64,000 nt of DNA from Patagioenas fasciata (GCF_037038585.1 NC_092523.1:29393501-29457500); one strand, 5' to 3'. Shown: positions 42,067-54,399, numbered from the stretch's first letter. Numbers and translations are program-made. Notes: a model not told the origin generated them from the sequence alone.

Positions 42067-45000
42067 TAGGTGTAGGATTCACACATTTTTTTTTCAATGT
42101 GTGGGTACTATTGAGAGCTAGCCTCATTGTACATCACCATCAGATATGCCACACTCGTAACTACCTAAACCACACCTGAAACTATATTTTGTACTTCTCA
42201 CAAAAGTAAAGCAGGCTAACATTTCTCATATAGTTACTATTCATATGTTCACAAAGTTACTTTAGAGGGTAGATACTTTCCCAGATCGTATTGCAAAACA
42301 TCATTTAACTAGGACATACTGAATATTGATTAAAAATAGCCCTGCCTGTAAACCTTACAAGCTGTATCTTATTGGTTAGCTTGGCAATGCAGTTAGACAA
42401 GAACCCTGCACTGTTTGAAACATTACAGATTCAGATATCTGATTTTCACTGCCATTTTTTCTAAACCATGTTACTGTGCTTAATGATGCTATCAACAGCC
42501 TGAGAAGCAGCAACAGGGAACACAAGAGCTCTCCCAGGAGGGAAGGAGCACAGAACCCCAACAGTGAAGTAAGTGAACAAGAGCCTAAACAATCTGGTTG
42601 TTTTCTGTCAGAGGCAGGCTGAAACTGGCTCTTCCAAAGAAAACAAACCAAACCTTTCTGTTCCTCTAGCATTCTGCCTTGTCTATACAAAATCTGTTCA
42701 CATTACACAAAGCTTAATGAAGAAAAAGGAAGATTTCTTTACCCCCAATAGAGGTTCATTAATTTTATGAAAAAAGTTGTTTCCTTTTGGGTATTTTTTC
42801 AGACCTACAAAAATCACCATCTTAAACAATTTACAGCTTTAGTTGTCTTTTCACCTTAGCACTTCAAAATGGCATCCCACAAACCATCAGTTTAAGTATA
42901 GAAATACTTAGGAGATATGTTGTACTCATTCATATTTTATTTGTTTTACTAAAAATTAAACTGCAACTAAAATCATATGCCCTCCACTTCGCTAGGTATT
43001 CATGCTCTTCCACTATTTCTCTCTTAAACTTGTGTCAACACTGAGAAAAAATAAGGAGAGATAGACTGATTTCCTAGGAAAATGAACTATATACAGCCAC
43101 AGCAGAACTATTTTGGCTTATAGCCCAAACCACAAGGGTTATATTCTTCATTGCCACTCGTAACTTTCAGCTTATGTTTTCCAGAGTTAAATTACTGAGT
43201 TAGACACCATAGTTCCTGCAGAAAATAATGTAACACACTGTAAAGGGAGAGTTAGGAGTACCTGAATGGGACTTGCAACCACCAGCACAATGCCTGTAGA
43301 GAAGCTGAAGACAACACCCTGGAAACTCCAGTGAGAGGAATATGGTTGTATTCAGCCCTCTCTGAGACACATGCTCTTCCTTGCAGCTTGAGTTCATCTC
43401 CTCTCTCTGATACTGAGCTTCACAGCCTGGAAAACCTCTAGACACTGGCACCTGCTCTGGGCAGCATTTCTCATCTCAAGTTCAACAGAAGAAAAGAAGT
43501 GGGATGTGGCTCTTCTTTCATCCCCCAAAGAGTGCAGATCCAGTCTTATGGCTTGAGCTGATTTCTGAAAAGTAATTTCTAAATTTGATTCCACTCTTTC
43601 AGCATCGATGCCTACCTTCTGTGTACAAAACCTGACTTGCTAGAGCTGTGACTGTCTCCTAACACTCCTTTTGCCTTGCCCCTACAAAGTACGTGGAGCA
43701 CAGAGTGAACCCATTTGCCTCCATTACTTTTTATTTCCTATGGTCCCAAAATGGAATCCCATAAGTGTGTGTTGTCACCTTTGACTACTGTAGTAAACAC
43801 AGCGTTAATTATCAGTACTGTTCATTAGTAAAACACTAGTAATGTTAGTCTTCTGTTTTCTGTTCTTTTTTGTTAAACATGAAGAACATGACAAAATCCT
43901 GTCTTACATAAGTAGTAACTACATTTTACTGTTTGTTTTCTCTTCTACAGCCAAAGTACTTTCCAAACCATTCTTGTTGTTCATAGGAGGAGGAAAGTAG
44001 CTCTTCGAACCTTCAAAAAACAGTATTTTTCCGAAGTTTTCAGTCTCAAGTGAGTAGCGCTGAAATGCTTGGTTGTAACAAAGCAATCACAAGTACAAAG
44101 ACTAGTGGCTTTGAGAAAATCAAAGTTGTCCGTATGAAACATTTTTACCTTAGTTTGGATAATGAAAACCAACCACAAGTTCTTGCAGTGAAGCATTCAT
44201 TTTTCAAATTCTTGATCGGGTGCCAGTTTGGGACAGCAGAGAAATCAGGAGGTCACTGTAAAGCGGAAAGCCATCTGCTCCCACCGCCTACTGGTACAAG
44301 GTTTCCTGATGATGGTGGAGGTCAGCAGGTCTGCTTGTGCAAGGATATAGACCCTGCAGTCAGTAAAGCAGCACAACCTGAACACCTGAAAGGCAGCAGT
44401 AGGTTTTTACATAATTTCTTATGAATTCTGTTGAAGTCTCCAATTTTATAAGAAAACTTCAGCAGATTCATCCTTCTGGGATCATACTGATGTCAAAGAT
44501 GTTATAGCATGAATTGTTTCAGTCCCGAGAAGCTAAGTAGCATTGGGCCTTAGTTATTCTAGGAACTGACAGCATTTATTAGTTCCCAGACATGCAGCTA
44601 GTTTAAAAGTCTTACTCATAAAATATCTGCAGCTGACTATCAGGCTTATCTTTAGTCTGTTAAAACAAGCAAAATTAGATGCCCATAAAAACCCACAGAC
44701 ATTATATGGTGTTTCCAAGCCACGTTATTTATGATAATCAGCAGCTGTGAAAGTGAAGCTCCTCTGCATAAATGCAGAAGGCATCTTTCCCGGCAGTTAT
44801 TCATCAGACTGGACTCTGGGGTCGGCAGAGGCTCAAATGTGAATGGTGAACTGCACAGCAGCTCATTTGTGTGCCCGGAGCCTGGGGAAGGGCAGGCACA
44901 GCCCTGATTTTTAAACAAGGACACATAAATAGAGCCAAGATGCTGAAAGCCATCATTATAAAGCCTGAGACAAAATGAAACAACAATAACAAACAGTTGA

Positions 45001-45508
45001 GTAACCTTTTTTGAAGTGGATGTGCTCCTCTTTCACTGTTTTCTGAATCTCCCTAAATTTTGATTGGCTTTAGACTTGAAAACAATTGGCAGATGGTCAA
45101 AATTTAAAATTGATGAAGTACAATTGGTCTGTTCATGGGATGCTTGGAAAAGAAAATAATGATCTTTCAGATAAAAATGTTCTGAGGAAGCTAAGCCACC
45201 ATGTCAACAGATAAGAAAGCAAACAGTGGTACTGAAATGTCTGGAGCAAACAGTATTTGAAGGAAGGTTTTGTCCTGGAGGAGTTGTGGTAAATTCAGAA
45301 GGGTCTGTACTTGGTGATTTTAGGATATTCTTTTATGCTGCCAGGACATGCTGGCAGTATAGCAAGGTCCACCGGGTCATACCTAATTTGTATTAATTGC
45401 ATTAGTCTAGAGGGGAGACCTGAAAAACTGCAGTTCATTGCCTGAAGGAATTACATGCCCTGTGTTGATCCAAAAACTAAAAAATGTCAGCCTTACCTAG
45501 CATAGTCT

Positions 45509-45604
45509 AAAAAAACGGCACACACCCCCCTACCCTCCACACCCTGACCGCCCCAAAAAAGAAAAAAAAAAAACAAAAAACCCACACCAAAACTACCAAA
45601 CACC
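45509..45604. repeat. A/C-rich low-complexity island
   Basis: About 95 bp, with a C-rich left half (CACACACCCCCCTACCCTCC) and an A-rich right half with CAAAAAACCC units. It lies about 460 bp left of the CR1 fragment, with no visible link to it. Confidence 0.8.
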
Positions 45605-46065
45605 GTTGAGGTAGCTGTGACCTGTAGACATATTCAAGATGATGGCACACAAAATATATGCAAGCTAGGCTCTCCTTGGCAAGATGTGGGACAGTGCTGT
45701 AGCATTTTGAGTCTGTCTCCTCTCTGCATGAGAAGCAGTGAACTTAACAGGGCAACTGCTGGGTCCAGGCTCAGCAAAGCACCTGGGCTCCTGATCCCAT
45801 CCTGGGTCCTGAGGGCAGCCTGAGAAATGTTAGGAGAGTGATGAGACTTCTGCAGTTCTGGGGCTTGGATTTGTATATCAAATTTGATCTACTTTTGCAT
45901 GTGTATGTTTGGGATGCATGCCATTGCTGACTCAAGATCAGGTAAAAGTGTGAAAGAAAAACTAAACGTTTGTAACAATGTAATTAAAACTGTGACCTAC
46001 CTGAGGATTTGGAAAACAACTCCTGTCTTCAACAATAAAATTGACAAGATTTGGTGATCAGTGGG

Positions 46066-46312
46066 ACCAGCCTGGAAGAGAGAAGATTTAGATTGGATAT
46101 AAGGAAGAAACTCTTCACCATGAGGGTGGTGAGGCACTGGCACAGGCTGCCCAGAGAAGCTGTGGTTGCCCCATCCCTGGAAGTGCTCAGGGCCAGGCTG
46201 GACAGGGCTTTGAGCAACCTGGTCTAGTGAAAGGCGTCCCTGCCCATGGCAGGGGGGTTGGACTACAGGCTTCTTGAGGCTCCCTTCCAACCCAAACCAT
46301 TATGTGATTCTA
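46066..46312 (+). mobile_element. CR1 LINE, 5'-truncated 3' end
   Basis: This is the 3' portion of a Chicken Repeat 1 (CR1) non-LTR retrotransposon, sense on the plus strand. Diagnostic blocks appear in family order: GATTGGATATAAGGAAGAAA near 46091, CTTCACCATGAGGGTGGTGA near 46113, a GGCACAGGCTGCCCAGAGAA block near 46139, the CCATCCCTGGAAGTG block near 46171, GCAACCTGGTCTAGTG near 46214, CCCTGCCCATGGCAGGGGGG near 46239, and the terminal CCCTTCCAACCCAAACCATT near 46282. It ends in a degenerate form of the ATTCTATG-type terminal repeat that replaces a poly(A) tail in CR1. Only about 250 bp of a full element of several kb remains, as is usual because CR1 copies are normally 5'-truncated during insertion. 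The upstream edge (CCAGCCTGGAAGAGAGAAG joined directly to TTTAGATTGG) may carry a small internal deletion, so the start is approximate. It encodes no intact protein, and the open frames on either strand across it are shadows. This element is the main reason for assigning the window to a bird. Confidence 0.95.
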
Positions 46313-47138
46313 CAAGTCTTTTCATGTTGGAGAATTAGTATTGTGGTACTTCATGGAGAAGGGTTTGGACATATGGTTAAAGCGCTTTAGCAAATCTCGG
46401 CCTCTTTATTGGCATCTGTCAGATAATAAATGTGTAATTCCTGGAGTAAAAATGTTAGTAATAATTTCCTTTCCCTTAGCTGCCAAGAAGTGCTGTTACA
46501 AGTAGAGGCCTTAGATTTATAAGCCTACCCCAGAAGAGTCAATGTTCCCTTTGAACAGCCAAGCAACAGCTCAAAGGGGCACGAGCCTGTGTGCTGAGGC
46601 AAAGGCTGGCCTTTTCCTAAGCAGAAAAGTAGCAGCAGGGATGGAATTAAGTAAAGGATCTATTCTTATGGGTTTACCAGTTGTCTGCTGGAGCCATTTG
46701 AACAGGTTGGGGCAGTGAAGGGAGGGCAGCAGCCAGTGAGTGTTCATGTGCGGAGCTGGGGAGGGGATGGAAAATCTATACCCAATAGGCACCTTTTCAT
46801 CTTTCTCACTCTTTCCTTCCCAGTGGTGCCCAAATAGGGGACAAATCTTCCCATAAACAATAATCCTTTAGAAAGTGCTCAAGTATGGCTATTACTTAAC
46901 TTCCTGATTAGCAGCAGTCACCACCTGCTACTCCTGCTCCTCATTGTCCAGCATAATGGAAGTGTTCATTTCCCTGCCGGTGAAAAGGTAATGGCAGGGG
47001 AGTTCCTCTTCTCTGTTTTGGCAAAAAGAGCAACAGTCCCTCCTTCTTTCCTGTACCTAATCCTAGACCATATTTGTCCAAGAAAACAAAATTCTATTTC
47101 TGCTGACAAATAGCTGGATAAAACAGATTATTAATACT

Positions 47139-47153
47139 AAAAAAAAAAAAAAA
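47139..47153. repeat. Poly(A) tract, A15
   Basis: 15 adenines follow TTAATACT. They lie about 830 bp right of the CR1 end and are not part of that element. Confidence 0.95.
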
Positions 47154-48472
47154 GGCCACAAAAGCAATGATCCTGATCTCTTTGAACTGAGTTGAGGGTT
47201 CCTGCTGCAGGGCATTTTATTGCCTGACCATGGCTTTGAGATCCCAGAAAGTACTAAGCAAAGGCAGTACATTCAATATTTTTGACACCTCAAATGTGCA
47301 AAGACTTTGCAAAGACTTCTGTTTTCTTCAAACCTTACTAGCTGAAGCTGCCAAGAGAGCTGCACATGTTGCCTCAAAAGACAGCTGTTAAAATAGTCTC
47401 CTTTGATCAAAATTCTTCCATGTTTATAGCTAGAGCAAGATAAAGTATTATAGGATTTTCTTAGCATGGACTGAAAAATCATGAAAAGAACGAAACTTGC
47501 AAAACCTGAAATGTGCGTTTGTCATGAGCGGGCATAACTTTTGAAATGTCAGTTAAAAGGAGACAACCCATGAATAGACTATGAGGATTTTCAGACTTTC
47601 TATTTCCCTAAAGTCCTCTTTTGTTTTACACTGGGAGTGGTGGTGTTTCTTCCGAGGGAAGCACAGGCAGGCAGTAGATTAGTCCTTATTTAGATGGTAA
47701 GTTCCAGCCTATTTGAATTGTATTAAGCATTCTCCTTACTTCTGTGGGATTTGTCATAAATCTTGAGTAAATATACTTAGCACAATCTCAAAGACTGAAG
47801 TTTTGATTTCTCAGAGGGCTCAAATCTTTAAGCCTTAAAACTTCTCTTGTTTAAGAGAGATAAAGCAAAAGAATCTACTTGTCAAAACAAACACGGGGGG
47901 AAAAAACCCTCAGTACAACCCTAGACATTATCTCAATGGGAAGTGGCACTCATTCGGGGCTTTTCGGTAGCATTCTTTGCCCAGGAGTGAAATCTATTAT
48001 GGGAATTAGTACTGCCCCTTAAAATGGTAGCATCACTAAGAAGCAAATGAATCCTACTCTCTTTCCCTCTGTTTTCCTACCCATTCTCCTTCTTCTAAAC
48101 AGTATTCAAAGGTTTCTTCAAAGGTCTTCATCCTATCTTTGTTGCCATGGTCTCTCACAGAGTTGAAACAACATTTTCAAAACTAATGCCTGCTCTAAAT
48201 GCATTGTTGTTGGGATGCTGAGTCAGTTCTCTGATGACTAGAGTGAAAGAAAAAGAATCTTTGAAAATCGGTTTTAACATTCAACTAACCTGAATGGGGA
48301 AAAGCAAGACATCTATACGCTGCTAGACAGAAGCAAAACCTTTCAGGGGTGAGATGCCTTGTCTTTTTGGGAAGAAAATCAAATTGCCTTGAGGTTTTTG
48401 TGTCAGCTATGCTGGTTTTACTCTTTCTTTTTATTCATACCAGACCTGAGAAAGACAATTGCTTCTCAGAAG

Positions 48473-48520
48473 GAAAAACAAAACACAACAAAACAAAACC
48501 AAAAAAAACCCAAAACAACA
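48473..48520. repeat. A/C-rich low-complexity island
   Basis: AACACAACAAAACAAAACC followed by an A run, CCCAAAACAACA. The Lys/Asn/Thr/Gln-rich tail of the plus-strand frame at 48349-48537 comes from this tract. Confidence 0.8.
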
Positions 48521-49740
48521 TAGAAGAATCCTGTTGATTGTCACACACCTCTCCCCCAACTAAATCCTTGCTGGGGGGTGGTAGGGGATGCTTGGTATGC
48601 ACCAGGCAGGGCTGGCTTTGGCACGGTTGAAATGAGAAGGGGGAAATGATGAAGCAGCACCATTATTCCTAAGGGAACTAACAAGATATTTTGCTTGTAT
48701 TCAGCTTTTCTGTTTGCCTCTCTTGTTTAACTACTAGCTTGTTCATTGAGGCAAGGTCCATCTCTAGCACACATATTTGTACAGCTCATAGGAAAACAAG
48801 CTTACTATCCTAATTTGAACTTTTAAACTTTACTATCTAAATAGGAATACTTATTTGTTACGTAAATTAGAGCATCACACACTTCACACGCGCCTTTCAA
48901 GAAAAGACAAGATCTTGGTTATATCAACTTTAATATTTTTTTAGCTGCCTTGCTTCAATTTTTTTATATATCCTTTGAACATTTGTCCTTAGCCCTTGGT
49001 CTGGCATGACATACTGAATTCTGTATATTTGTTCATTATTCCTAGGGGAGGAATTTTCATGAAAATTCTATTGCTCTATGTATATGTTTCTACTAGGGAA
49101 ACTCTATTCATCTGTCTCTAGAAAATTTCACCTTTATGAAACAGATGATGACTTTGCCAGAGACTTTCTGGACATTGTAGCAACTGAAGGTTTTACAGCC
49201 TACATTTGTAACATGGGTCATAAACTGAATGAAGGAAAGAAAACCTGTAGATCATTACAGTGCTTTTGAAAAAAACCCTTCATCTTCAGGAAAAAATCAC
49301 AGTTCAATGGCAAAAGATGTTTGTGGCAGCTTATTAAGGGTAAAATGCAGCCTCCCTTGCTATTCATATCTCTCCAGGTCAGGGAATTCAGATTGTGAAT
49401 GAGGAAAAGCTCAACAAGGATCTTAAAACACAGTGAAAGAGCTTGTTGTGGGTCTTGGTCTCTGAGATAGATGATGGACTGAATATTGCAGTGTTTCAGG
49501 ATGCAAAAACAAGAGTGAAACAGCACAAGAATTCTTCCTGTAACTGAAAAACCTCCTGAGAGTGACAGCACATTCGTTAAACGGGAGTGGTAAAGAGCTT
49601 CCCAATTGTTCATCCTGCAGAGTGACCGTGGACACACTAAAACAGAGCTGGTGATCGTGGGGTTTGCTGTTTCCAAAGCTGTCCACATTTTAAAAGATTT
49701 AGAAGGTTTAAAGGCATTCCTAAAGACTGCATGCAGACTA

Positions 49741-50100
49741 CATTTTGTGTATACTCCTCCTGCTCCTTTTTTTTCCTCCTTTTCTCTCTGACCACCTCAC
49801 TTTTTTCCCCCATGCTTTTAATTCACATAGCACTCCTCTTTTCACCTCTAAATCCTTTCCCTCCTGGTCTTCACAGTTTCCTCTTTTGCTTTTTATTTCT
49901 GTGCTGTTTTTCTTCCCTTTGTCATAATTTGCTATTTGGCACTAAACTTTACCCTTCCATGTTCTCCTAAATTTCACCCTCCCAAAACTTTCTTCTTTCC
50001 CTTTTCTAGTCTGCTTTTGGCTTTACAGTCTTTTTTTCACACTGTTTGTACACTGTTGCTGGGGCTTCTATGGTCTTTTTAAGGTTTCCTCTATTTATTT
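49741..50100. repeat. Polypyrimidine-biased segment
   Basis: By hand count 49741-50040 has 65 purines in 300 bases on the plus strand, about 78 percent pyrimidine. The bias weakens by 50100 (about 67 percent over the next 60). It is not a simple repeat: T and C runs are mixed (CCTCCTTTTCTCTCTG, TTTTTTCCCCC). The Phe/Ser/Leu-rich plus-strand frames at 49731-49970 reflect this composition. Confidence 0.75.
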
Positions 50101-50538
50101 CCAATCTCTGATCAGATGTATCAACACACCAATCCTATAGCCTAATCTGCTGTGCACCCTCCTTCCTAATCTACCTATCTCGACATCTGAAATTCATTTC
50201 TCCAACTAATTTCTTTTTTGGATACTAGTGCTACACATCTACATTTTTACTTTGACTTCCCACTGTTCAGATCTTTACAGGTTCATTTATTTTCTGCCCA
50301 ATAAGCTCCTATTCTAACAAGTAAATTCTCTGATCTCCTCACTATGTATTTCAGTATCCTCATCCTCTTCCTAAACAGGCTGTTGTTTTGGGTTTTTTTG
50401 CCCACTTGACCAAAATCTCCCACCATCAGAGATCAAGAATGAAATGGAGAATACTCTCTGCTTGCCAGCCTGGTTTTTCCCTGCCATGTTCCTTCCTCAT
50501 AGCTTGTGGACTTCCCATGGAAATCATGTTTTCCCCAG

Positions 50539-50649
50539 GGAGCCATCAGTGGGAGCCCCAGAGCCACAGGCAGAGGACAGCAATGCCTCTCATGTCAGCT
50601 GTGCTGCAACCACAGAGGCTTTCGCTCCCAACAGGTCGCAACAGAAGAG
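50539..50649 (+). other. Candidate exon bounded by splice consensus
   Basis: The acceptor CATGTTTTCCCCAG ends at 50538 and the donor GAAGAG/GTAAGAG starts at 50650, giving 111 nt (37 codons). Two frames stay open across it: one reads GAISGSPRATGRGQQC... and the other EPSVGAPEPQAEDSNASHV.... The surrounding 50388-50889 has unusually long overlapping plus-strand frames (138 and 127 codons) and is locally GC-richer than its neighbours, which itself lengthens frames. No domain is recognised. It lies about 2.9 kb left of the CpG island, so it would be upstream of a rightward transcript or downstream of a leftward one. Confidence 0.15.
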
Positions 50650-51300
50650 GTAAGAGCTCTCATGCTCATCTCCACCCTCACGACACAGCTGGCTCTGTCC
50701 TCTTCTCCTCCTCAGGCAGATTCACCACCTGCCATGGCACCACCACCAGTAGAAAACATGGCAAGGCTCGGCCCAAAATCAAAGACCTCACCAATGTGTC
50801 ATAGGAGTTCGCATGAGTGTCTGGCTGCTGGGGAAGGGCTAAGAGCTAGAATAGCAAGGGTATTTCAGGTCAGGCCTGAGGCGAATTAGCAGACAAGTTG
50901 TGAAGCTTACACAACATGTGGCCACATTATGTGTGGCTCCAGTCAGCGCTAATAGCCTGTCATTGAGCTCCATGTTTAAACAATTTGAGCAAACAGCAAA
51001 CACAGAAGATGGGAGGAGGGAAAAAGGCCTTCGAGGAATAAGAAAGATCAGGCTACTTAGTTCACTTGGCAAGCAAATATTGCAGCAGTGAGGACAGCAG
51101 AGAACCTACTAGGTAGAGATGTGACCCAGTTCCTACCATCCAAAAGTACCGTCATATGAAACCAAATATATATAAGTTGTCCAATTTTAAAATTCACTCA
51201 GCCAGCAATTTTTAGAGCTACACGGGAAACTTATTGTTGGTTTAGGCTGTGACTGATCATGTGAATTATCTGAAAGAGAATATGGTTTTGGTTTAGCAGG

Positions 51301-51318
51301 AAAAAAAAAAGGGGGGGG
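51301..51318. repeat. A10-G8 homopolymer junction
   Basis: Ten adenines abut eight guanines, followed by AGAACAGGAGGAAAAAA. The same arrangement recurs near 62136. Confidence 0.9.
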
Positions 51319-53251
51319 AGAACAGGAGGAAAAAAGAAAAACAAGTTTTAGTAACAACAAAGAGTACAATTCAACCACATCCATATAAATAACATTGATA
51401 CTAGTGTTAGGAAGTAAATATAAAAACATTTTAAAATAGAAGAACTTAGAAACCATACTGCATTGTTTAGTATGAAAATAATAGCCTTTTGAGCCAGTAC
51501 TGCTAGAGAACGTATTTAATCCAGTGCAGAATTGGCTATGAAACCATCCACTCTACCATGGGAATGCTTAGCTCAATATCTGGTAGGTTGCCAGCCATTT
51601 AAAATGTTTTTGTGTTGGTTTAATGATTGTTCCCATGAGCACTGATGGTAAGGGTTGACATTAATTAAAATACTAAGTCATCAGAGCTTGCATTGTGGAG
51701 AGAAAGAGAATGGGCTGGATCCAATTGTCTTCAAGGTTTCTTTGGCCTTCCACATTTTTCTCTTAGATGCACCATACATGCCAAGTATCCTCTTAGCTGA
51801 GGTATAACAATGTAAACAGACTGTCTTTGCAAATATAAAGTAATCTTTTTAGGTTTTTCACACAGTTTCATGTAACTGATTTGAGAATACTCATTAAAAT
51901 CAGCTAATCATGTAATGTGGCTGTGTTTTGAATGCTAAACAAAATGCCTAAGTGAAAGAGAATTTTTAAAACACTGTCTGCTTCTCTTAATTTATTTCTA
52001 CTGTATACTCAATGGCACACAATGCAGTAGGAATTCTGGGCCCTGTCCTCATTAACCTCAAGACTCATTATCTCATTTAAAAACAGGCCCTTTCCATAGA
52101 GCGTGTTGGAAAAGGTATGAAAAAGCATATTAAAGATAATGCATTTGGGCACACACTCTCGAAACACAATCAAGGATTTTGCTTATAACTGTGAAATTAA
52201 TACAGAATGGCATGAAATCCTGAGTAAGACCCACTGCTAAAATGATCCTTGCATGCCTTGGATCAAATAACTATCCTTACGCATTTCTCTCGTTTTATTA
52301 AATAACTACTCAAGATTCAGACCTTCCGAGGCACACAAACAGGAATAAGTCACTTAGTACCTGGAGTCCTCAAAAGGTCACGTAGAGAATGAGTAAAGAG
52401 GCTGAGCTTTTCTACTCCTCCCACTTATTCAGCAGTCCTAAGTGCCCATCCTACTGGCAGCGGCTTAATACTGCAGAGTGTGAGAGTGCAAGAAGCGAAG
52501 TTTATGCTACACATAATGTGATCAACGTGGAGCAACATGAAGAAGCAAGCTGAGCCCACATAATGCCATGGGACACTTTCACAACAAGTAATATACAGCG
52601 TAAAGCAGACTGCTGATCCAAATGCAAAAGGCAGAGTGACCCTTTCTATTTCAAAACACCTTTGTTCCTTTGGATCACAAGTCAGGCAATACTGTGACTT
52701 TGGGTCATCTCTCTGTATCAGGGCAAAAACAAAACCTGAATGAGGTGCCTAAAGCCATTTACTGTCCCAACTCGTTCACCAGCATGCGGCAGGCACAGAG
52801 CTCACGCTGCTCCCCTATGACTCTGGGAGGCCATGTAAGAGAGGTCCTGGTCTCTGAATATCTGCAGTGCAAGCACCAAGGTGCTTTGCAAGTACTGACA
52901 TCACTTGGCAAAGATTTTTTTACCTTGCTTGTGGACGTAGACCCAGCTCTTCTTCATGCCATCCTGACAACGAGCGGGGAACAGGGGCTTAGATCACCAC
53001 AGGTAGAAGATTTCTGTGATGGCAAATCCTGGTGGATGGGAACACTCTTTGGCTTTTTGGTGTGAATGTTCTCTGAATAATCTTCTCATATAAAAAGTAC
53101 CAGGTCTTTGAGTCCTTCAGGAGCTCATCCATGCAATGTGAAAGAGAAAGAACAGCCAAAGGAGACCTTTATCCACATACACGAGGTCAGGAGGCGCAAT
53201 ATCCTCCTGGGACTTGTCTGCAACAAAGCCATCTATGAACACCAGGTTAAA

Positions 53252-53443
53252 AGGTTTTGGGTGGGATTTTTTTTTTCTTAATGATTATTAAAGTGTTGCT
53301 TTTTCTTGTTTGGTGAGGGTTTGCTGTTGTTTTGGTTTTTTTTTTTTTTGTTTGGTTTGTTTTGTTTTTTTGTTTGTTTGTTTGGTTTGGTTTTGGTTGT
53401 TTTCTTTTTTTTTTTTTTTGAGAGGGACTGTTTGTTTGTTTTT
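53252..53443. repeat. T/G-rich low-complexity tract
   Basis: This is a long low-complexity stretch made of T runs and imperfect TTTG, TTTTG and TTTGG units, ending at the left edge of the CpG island. The longest pure T runs are near 53336-53349 and 53406-53419. Frames in it (Phe/Leu/Val-rich on plus, Lys/Asn/Thr/Gln-rich on minus) are artefacts of the repeat. On the minus strand it reads as an A/C-rich island like several others in this window. Confidence 0.85.
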
Positions 53444-54000
53444 AAAAGCGCAGGAAGACTTGTAGGACTCGAGCAGTGCCCGGGTAGTCCCACTGCCCCT
53501 CGCCAAGGGCAGCACAAAGCTGGGGTGGCCGGGAGTGGGCTCTCAGCCTGGCCATGGCAGTGCATGGGGAAAGCAGGTCAGACTGCACTTCTGCATCCGG
53601 GCCGGGAGCCCCGGGGAGCCGGGGTCCTGTGCAGGCTCCCAGGGCATCACTGTAGAGCCTGAGGCCACGTTTCTGCAGCTCCGCATAGCTTTCCCTCCTC
53701 TTCCCCTCGGCCGGCCCTGCCTTTGGCTGGAAGGGGCAGCGAGGCGCGAAGGAGAAAAGCAGGGCCGGCTGCGAGCGCGGCAGCCCGGAGGGGCCGGCGG
53801 GAGGGGGCCCGGTGGCAGCTCCAGCGGCGGCAGGGGGCCCCGGGTCCCCCGGCAGCCCCGGCGGGGTAATCCGCGGAGCGGGCGCAGCGAGTGGGTGGTC
53901 CGGGCGGCCGGAGGAGCGGGCTCTCCCCGCGGCCCCGGCGCCGGCCCGAGGCCGCTGCCGCAGCTGGGCCGGAGGCGGCCCGCAGACCGCTCTCGGCACA
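53444..54000. promoter_or_regulatory. CpG island, candidate promoter or first exon
   Basis: This is a sharply bounded GC-rich block in otherwise AT-rich, CpG-poor DNA. By hand count, 53701-54000 contains 41 CpG dinucleotides in 300 bp, while neighbouring lines usually have none or one. The block starts directly after a T/G-rich low-complexity tract and ends abruptly at about 54000. Unmethylated CpG islands mark most vertebrate housekeeping and developmental promoters, so a transcription start here is likely. No TATA box is obvious, as is usual for this class. Open frames of 185, 180 and 161 codons cross the island on both strands. They are rich in Pro, Ala, Gly and Arg, overlap one another, and are explained by the low stop-codon density of GC-rich DNA. 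I do not call any of them as a protein. Transcription direction is undetermined: neither strand shows an outstanding splice donor just outside the island. Confidence 0.8.
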
Positions 54001-54399
54001 TTTCTTCATTTCTCACTTGAGTGCCCTTCTTTAGTTCCCTTTCAACTGCCCACTTTATATCGGCTTCATTACACCACCGCTCCATTTGTAATGTAAATGG
54101 GGAAACTCGGGGAAGTTTTTCTTTTGGCCTTGTCTACGGAAGAATACCGAGAGGTATTCAAAACGTATTAACACAAATCAATGGCACCAATAAAAGCAAA
54201 ATCTCCTTAGCAACATAATCTTGATTGCAAAAGGAGAACTGAGAGCATTTAGCAGAACAGTGGCCCACATGGAATACGCATTTGTCTAGAAGAATGCAGC
54301 ACAAAGCCTAAAAGAGAGATGCTGAAAAAATCCAAAATTAACTCACACTGAACAGTTACTCTTTTTTTCAAAAGTACACAATTGGCTACATTAAATCTA

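Larger units (their letters stand above)
37201..46065. other. Non-coding stretch, no gene recognised
   Basis: AT-rich, with a 138-codon minus frame (41491-41907) and a 124-codon plus frame (44050-44424), neither recognisable. Strong isolated donors occur near 40902 (AGTG/GTAAGTATG) and 41292 (AACAG/GTAAGC). Nothing else stands out apart from the hairpins and A/C island listed. Confidence 0.7.
46313..53251. other. Non-coding stretch, no gene recognised
   Basis: It contains the window's longest non-island frame, 156 codons on the minus strand (49218-49688), rich in Leu, Ser and Cys and with no domain I recognise. This length is about what chance allows in 64 kb. A 131-codon plus frame at 52670-53065 and a 66-codon ATG-less frame at 53081-53281 are also unrecognised. 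Confidence 0.65.

Noticed and set aside
45997-46290. 97-codon minus-strand frame over the CR1 fragment
   Set aside because: It is antisense to the CR1 3' end and lies almost wholly inside the element. It is a shadow, not a gene.
49218-49688. 156-codon minus-strand open frame, longest outside the CpG island
   Set aside because: About one frame of this length is expected by chance in 64 kb at this composition. It has no recognisable domain, and a shorter overlapping frame on the same strand is equally unremarkable.
53081-53281. Open frame without ATG containing ETFIHIHEVRRRNILLGL, with an equally protein-like frame on the opposite strand
   Set aside because: It is 66 codons long and runs into the T-rich tract. 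Both strands look equally protein-like, and there is no acceptor and only a poor donor, so it is at chance level.
53785-53835. G-quadruplex candidate in the CpG island
   Set aside because: The G runs do not give four runs of three or more within loops of one to seven bases.
53442-54085. Open frames of 185, 180, 161 and 120 codons across the CpG island
   Set aside because: They overlap on both strands, are rich in Pro, Ala, Gly and Arg, and follow from the scarcity of stop codons in GC-rich DNA. None matches a family I know.
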